A stretch of DNA of 64,000 nt, from contig JBMOLK010000165.1 of assembly GCA_049325575.1 (NCBI GenBank), forward strand, positions 1-64,000, given 5' to 3'. This stretch comes from JBMOLK01 sp049325575 (lineage in GTDB: Bacteria > Bacillota > Clostridia > Acetivibrionales > Acetivibrionaceae). Positions 61,472 through 64,000 of this stretch are shown piece after piece. The position numbers and the translations under genes are program-made. Below the pieces are notes generated by a model. That model did no database searches. It was not told where the DNA came from and was given only the letters and a program-made list of their open reading frames with translations. Within the stretch, counting starts at the first letter, position 1. Each line of letters begins with the position of its first letter.

Positions 61472-62227
61472 TCACACAATCACAAGCTCAACGGGACAAT
61501 GGTCCGAACCCAAAACATCAGCATGTATTGACGCCTCCGCCAGACTCTCACTTAGCCTTTGTGATACACAGAAATAGTCAATTCTCCAGCCAACATTCTT
61601 TGCACGGGCATTGAACATATATGACCACCAGGTATAGGCATCCTTTTTATCAGGGTAAAAGAACCGGAAGGTATCAATAAAGCCCGAATCCAGAAGTTCT
61701 GTAAACTTGCCCCGCTCTTCATCGGTAAAGCCTGCATTCCTTTTATTTGATGACGGATTCTTAAGATCAATCTCCTTATGAGCTACATTCATATCACCAC
61801 ACACAATAACAGGCTTTTTAAGATCCAGCTGCTTTAAATAGCTCCTGAAATCATCTTCCCATTTCATCCTGTAGTCAAGTCTTTCCAGTCCCCTTTTGGC
61901 ATTAGGGGTATATACATTGACAAGATAATAATCTGAATATTCCAGGGTTATAATACGCCCCTCGCTGTCATGCTCATCAATGCCGATTCCCTTTGTCACA
62001 TCCAGCGGCTCGATACGGGTAAATACTGCTGTACCCGAATACCCCTTTTTAATTGCATAATTCCAATATTGATAATATCCATCAAGATCAAGTTCTATCT
62101 GACCTTCCTGAAGTTTGCTTTCCTGTATGCAGAATATATCAGCATCTACACTTTTGAAATAGTCCATAAACCCTTTTTCCCAGCATGCTCTAAGGCCATT
62201 TACATTCCAAGAAATCAGTTTTGTCAT
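61472..62227 (-). CDS. xth: Exodeoxyribonuclease III / AP endonuclease
   Basis: A 251-residue EEP-fold nuclease: SWNVNGLRA (Asn7), FCIQESKLQ (metal Glu), YTPNAKRGLERLDYRMKWE, CGDMNVAH (catalytic Asp/Asn) and the final GSDHCPV (catalytic His). It repairs abasic sites and degrades 3' ends. It begins 30 nt after the yifB stop on the same strand, so the two may share a transcript. Confidence 0.95.
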   Translation of the reverse strand: MTKLISWNVNGLRACWEKGFMDYFKSVDADIFCIQESKLQEGQIELDLDGYYQYWNYAIKKGYSGTAVFTRIEPLDVTKGIGIDEHDSEGRIITLEYSDYYLVNVYTPNAKRGLERLDYRMKWEDDFRSYLKQLDLKKPVIVCGDMNVAHKEIDLKNPSSNKRNAGFTDEERGKFTELLDSGFIDTFRFFYPDKKDAYTWWSYMFNARAKNVGWRIDYFCVSQRLSESLAEASIHADVLGSDHCPVELVIV

Positions 62228-62257
62228 TTTACTCTCCTTATACTTGAATTTATATAA

Positions 62258-63796
62258 TCATTGAGCTTCCCACATTTTCCTGTCAAGGCTTCTATACTGT
62301 ATTGCTTCTAGCAAATGATTGGACTTAATCCCTTCACTACCCTCCATATCTGCAATGGTACGGGCAACTTTAAGAATCCTGTTGTGTGCCCTGGCACTTA
62401 AGCCCAACCTGTCAAAAGCGTTCTTTAAAAGCTCTTTACACTTATCATCAAGCTTGCAGAATTTCTTTATCATTGAGGGAGTAAGCTCCGCATTTGAATA
62501 AATGCCCAGCTCCTTGTATCTTTCCCTTTGGATCTTTCTTGACCTGTTTACCCTTTCCCTTATTACCCTTGATTTTTCTCCCTCTTCCTGGCTCTCAAGG
62601 TCATTGTATTTAACAGAAGCCACCTCAATGTGTATATCTATCCTGTCCAATAAAGGCCCAGAGAGCTTTCCAAGATACTGTTGGACCTGCTTTGGTGTAC
62701 ATGTACACTCTTTTGACTCATCAAGGTAGTTACCGCACTTGCATGGATTTGCTGCACATATCAAAGTCGTTCTAGAAGGGTATGTAAAGGTTGCGTTAAT
62801 CCTTGAAATAGTCACAGCACCATCCTCAAGTGGCTGCCTTAATACTTCTAATGCATCTTTGTTGAATTCCGGCAGTTCATCAAGAAATAAAACTCCAAAG
62901 TGTGCAAGGCTTATCTCTCCCGGTTTGGGATACTTTCCACCCCCGATAAGGCTTACATTTGATATAGTGTGATGGGGTGACCGAAAGGGCCTTTGGGTTA
63001 AAAGCGATGTACTGGATGGCAGTGCTCCTGCAATACTATGAATTTTTGTCACTTCCAGTGCCTCTTCAAAGGCCATTGAAGGAAGTATTGTGGGAAGCCT
63101 TTTGGCTATCATGGTTTTACCGCAGCCAGGCGAACCTAACATGATACAGTTATGCCCTCCCGAAGCAGCAACTTCTAGAGCCCTCTTAACGTTCTCCTGG
63201 CCCTTTACATCGGCAAAGTCTACGTCATATATCAGGTTCCTATTAAAAATCTCATCTATATCTACTATATGAGGTTCTATCCTGCAGACTCCGTTTAAGT
63301 GATTAACTACATCCACAATGCTTCTTGCAGGGAGAACATTAATACCTTTTACAACCGCAGCTTCATCAGCGTTTTCCAAGGGCAGGACTATGTTTTCAAT
63401 ACCTTCTTCCCTTGCACTTATAACCATTGGGAGTATCCCTTTAACAGGTTTGATCTCACCGTCCAAAGAAAGCTCACCCAAGAATGCAAACCTTTCCAGG
63501 GCATTATTATGTATCTGTTCGGTTGCTGCCAGTATGCCTAACGCTATAGGAAGGTCAAAAGCAGAACCTTCTTTTCTTTTATCTGCCGGAGCAAGATTTA
63601 CTGTTATTCTTTTAACCGGAAACTCAAGGCCGGCATTTTTAATTGCGGCTCTTACACGCTCCTTTGACTCCTTAACTGCAGTGTCTCCCAGCCCCACCAT
63701 ATCAAAAGAGGGTATGCCGTTGCTGATATCTGTCTCCACCAGAACTATATAACCGTCAATTCCCACAAGACCTAAACTTTTTACTTTTGAAAGCAT
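62258..63796 (-). CDS. comM: YifB/ComM family magnesium chelatase-like AAA ATPase
   Basis: A 512-residue protein: N-terminal Lon-like S5-fold domain (about 20-140), AAA domain with Walker A GSPGCGKT and Walker B VLFLDELPEF, a Cys4 insertion (CAANPCKCGNYLDESKECTC) and a C-terminal Mg_chelatase_C domain (about 400-500). In Vibrio ComM is a branch-migration helicase that aids integration of foreign DNA. A consensus LexA box overlaps its promoter. Confidence 0.95.
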   Translation of the reverse strand: MLSKVKSLGLVGIDGYIVLVETDISNGIPSFDMVGLGDTAVKESKERVRAAIKNAGLEFPVKRITVNLAPADKRKEGSAFDLPIALGILAATEQIHNNALERFAFLGELSLDGEIKPVKGILPMVISAREEGIENIVLPLENADEAAVVKGINVLPARSIVDVVNHLNGVCRIEPHIVDIDEIFNRNLIYDVDFADVKGQENVKRALEVAASGGHNCIMLGSPGCGKTMIAKRLPTILPSMAFEEALEVTKIHSIAGALPSSTSLLTQRPFRSPHHTISNVSLIGGGKYPKPGEISLAHFGVLFLDELPEFNKDALEVLRQPLEDGAVTISRINATFTYPSRTTLICAANPCKCGNYLDESKECTCTPKQVQQYLGKLSGPLLDRIDIHIEVASVKYNDLESQEEGEKSRVIRERVNRSRKIQRERYKELGIYSNAELTPSMIKKFCKLDDKCKELLKNAFDRLGLSARAHNRILKVARTIADMEGSEGIKSNHLLEAIQYRSLDRKMWEAQ

Positions 63797-63827
63797 ACCT
63801 CACAACCTTCCCATCCTCACCAGCAGA

Positions 63828-63841
63828 CAAACGTTTGTTCG
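63828..63841 (-). promoter_or_regulatory. LexA (SOS) box upstream of comM
   Basis: On the minus strand CGAACAAACGTTTG fits the Gram-positive LexA/DinR pattern CGAACRNRYGTTYG at every position. It lies 32 nt before the comM start and abuts the expected transcription start, a usual repression position. Confidence 0.7.
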
Positions 63842-63848
63842 TGTAATT

Positions 63849-63877
63849 ATTATAGATTATATATATGAAGGTTGTAA
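63849..63877 (-). promoter_or_regulatory. Promoter of comM (-xth)
   Basis: On the minus strand TTACAA (63877-63872), a 17-nt spacer and perfect TATAAT (63854-63849). Predicted start near 63842, at the edge of the LexA box. Confidence 0.7.
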
Positions 63878-63900
63878 AGACCTAAGTTTGGTATGGGATT

Positions 63901-63928
63901 AAAGGCAGCATTTTTACTGCCTTTTTTT
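63901..63928 (+). terminator. Strong intrinsic terminator
   Basis: AAAGGCAG (63901-63908) and CTGCCTTT (63917-63924) form an 8-bp stem with an 8-nt loop; including the stem's own last three, seven T follow CTGCC. The T-run fits plus-strand termination. No plus-strand gene precedes it closely, so it may end a short RNA, or act for a minus-strand gene beyond the window. Confidence 0.7.
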
Positions 63929-64000
63929 AAATTTAGGTGCTATAATAATTACTTACAGTATATTCCATATAATAACTACAATGGTTTTACTGGTAGAAAA

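Noticed and set aside
1..64000. tRNA, rRNA, transposase or prophage genes
   Set aside because: None was recognised by eye; no cloverleaf ending in CCA, no rRNA-like conserved stretch and no IS transposase frame.

Overview
The window is AT-rich chromosomal DNA of an anaerobic, motile, probably spore-forming clostridium. A family 9 cellulase carries a type I dockerin, so the host makes cellulosomes. Together with pyruvate formate-lyase and a bifunctional AdhE this points to the Clostridium thermocellum / Acetivibrio group (cluster III). The species assignment is inference; no rRNA or tRNA gene is visible.

Layout. 1-9.5 kb: fermentation and housekeeping genes (3'-truncated pflB, a lone YgiT-type zinc finger, a CapA-like phosphoesterase, thpR, a DUF4097 lipoprotein, a TIM-barrel epimerase, adhE, an MltG-N-domain-like protein). 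9.5-43 kb: one almost unbroken minus-strand flagellar/chemotaxis cluster, read from flgB (42.8 kb) down to a DUF6115 gene (9.6 kb). It encodes rod, MS ring, switch, export apparatus, hook, FlhF/FlhG, CheB-A-W-C-D-Y, a PilZ protein, sigma-28 and several poorly known operon proteins. It lacks flagellin, cap, motAB and cheR. 43-48 kb: trmFO, topA and dprA, in the order common in Firmicutes beside fla/che.

48-61.4 kb is accessory in character and lies between dprA and yifB, which are often neighbours. It holds two divergent membrane glycosyltransferases (one fused to a DUF2141 domain), a four-domain HtrA-like protease, the dockerin cellulase, a YARHG lipoprotein, a TetR regulator beside a wrecked ABC exporter and a methyltransferase, a small gene with a sigma-K-like promoter, and a small unknown gene behind an elaborate leader RNA. 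61.4-64 kb: exonuclease III and yifB/comM, the latter behind a perfect LexA-type box.

The most interesting candidate is the leader at about 60.9-61.12 kb. It shows a closed multi-branch junction, a 13-bp intrinsic terminator, a 9-bp antiterminator that uses one strand of an aptamer-like arm and the 5' arm of the terminator, and a 15-bp hairpin that buries the ribosome binding site of a 99-aa protein of unknown function. This is the architecture of a riboswitch or attenuator, and I do not recognise the class. Its promoter block and the last codons of its gene recur as a relic just after the cellulase. A second possible structured leader precedes flgE.
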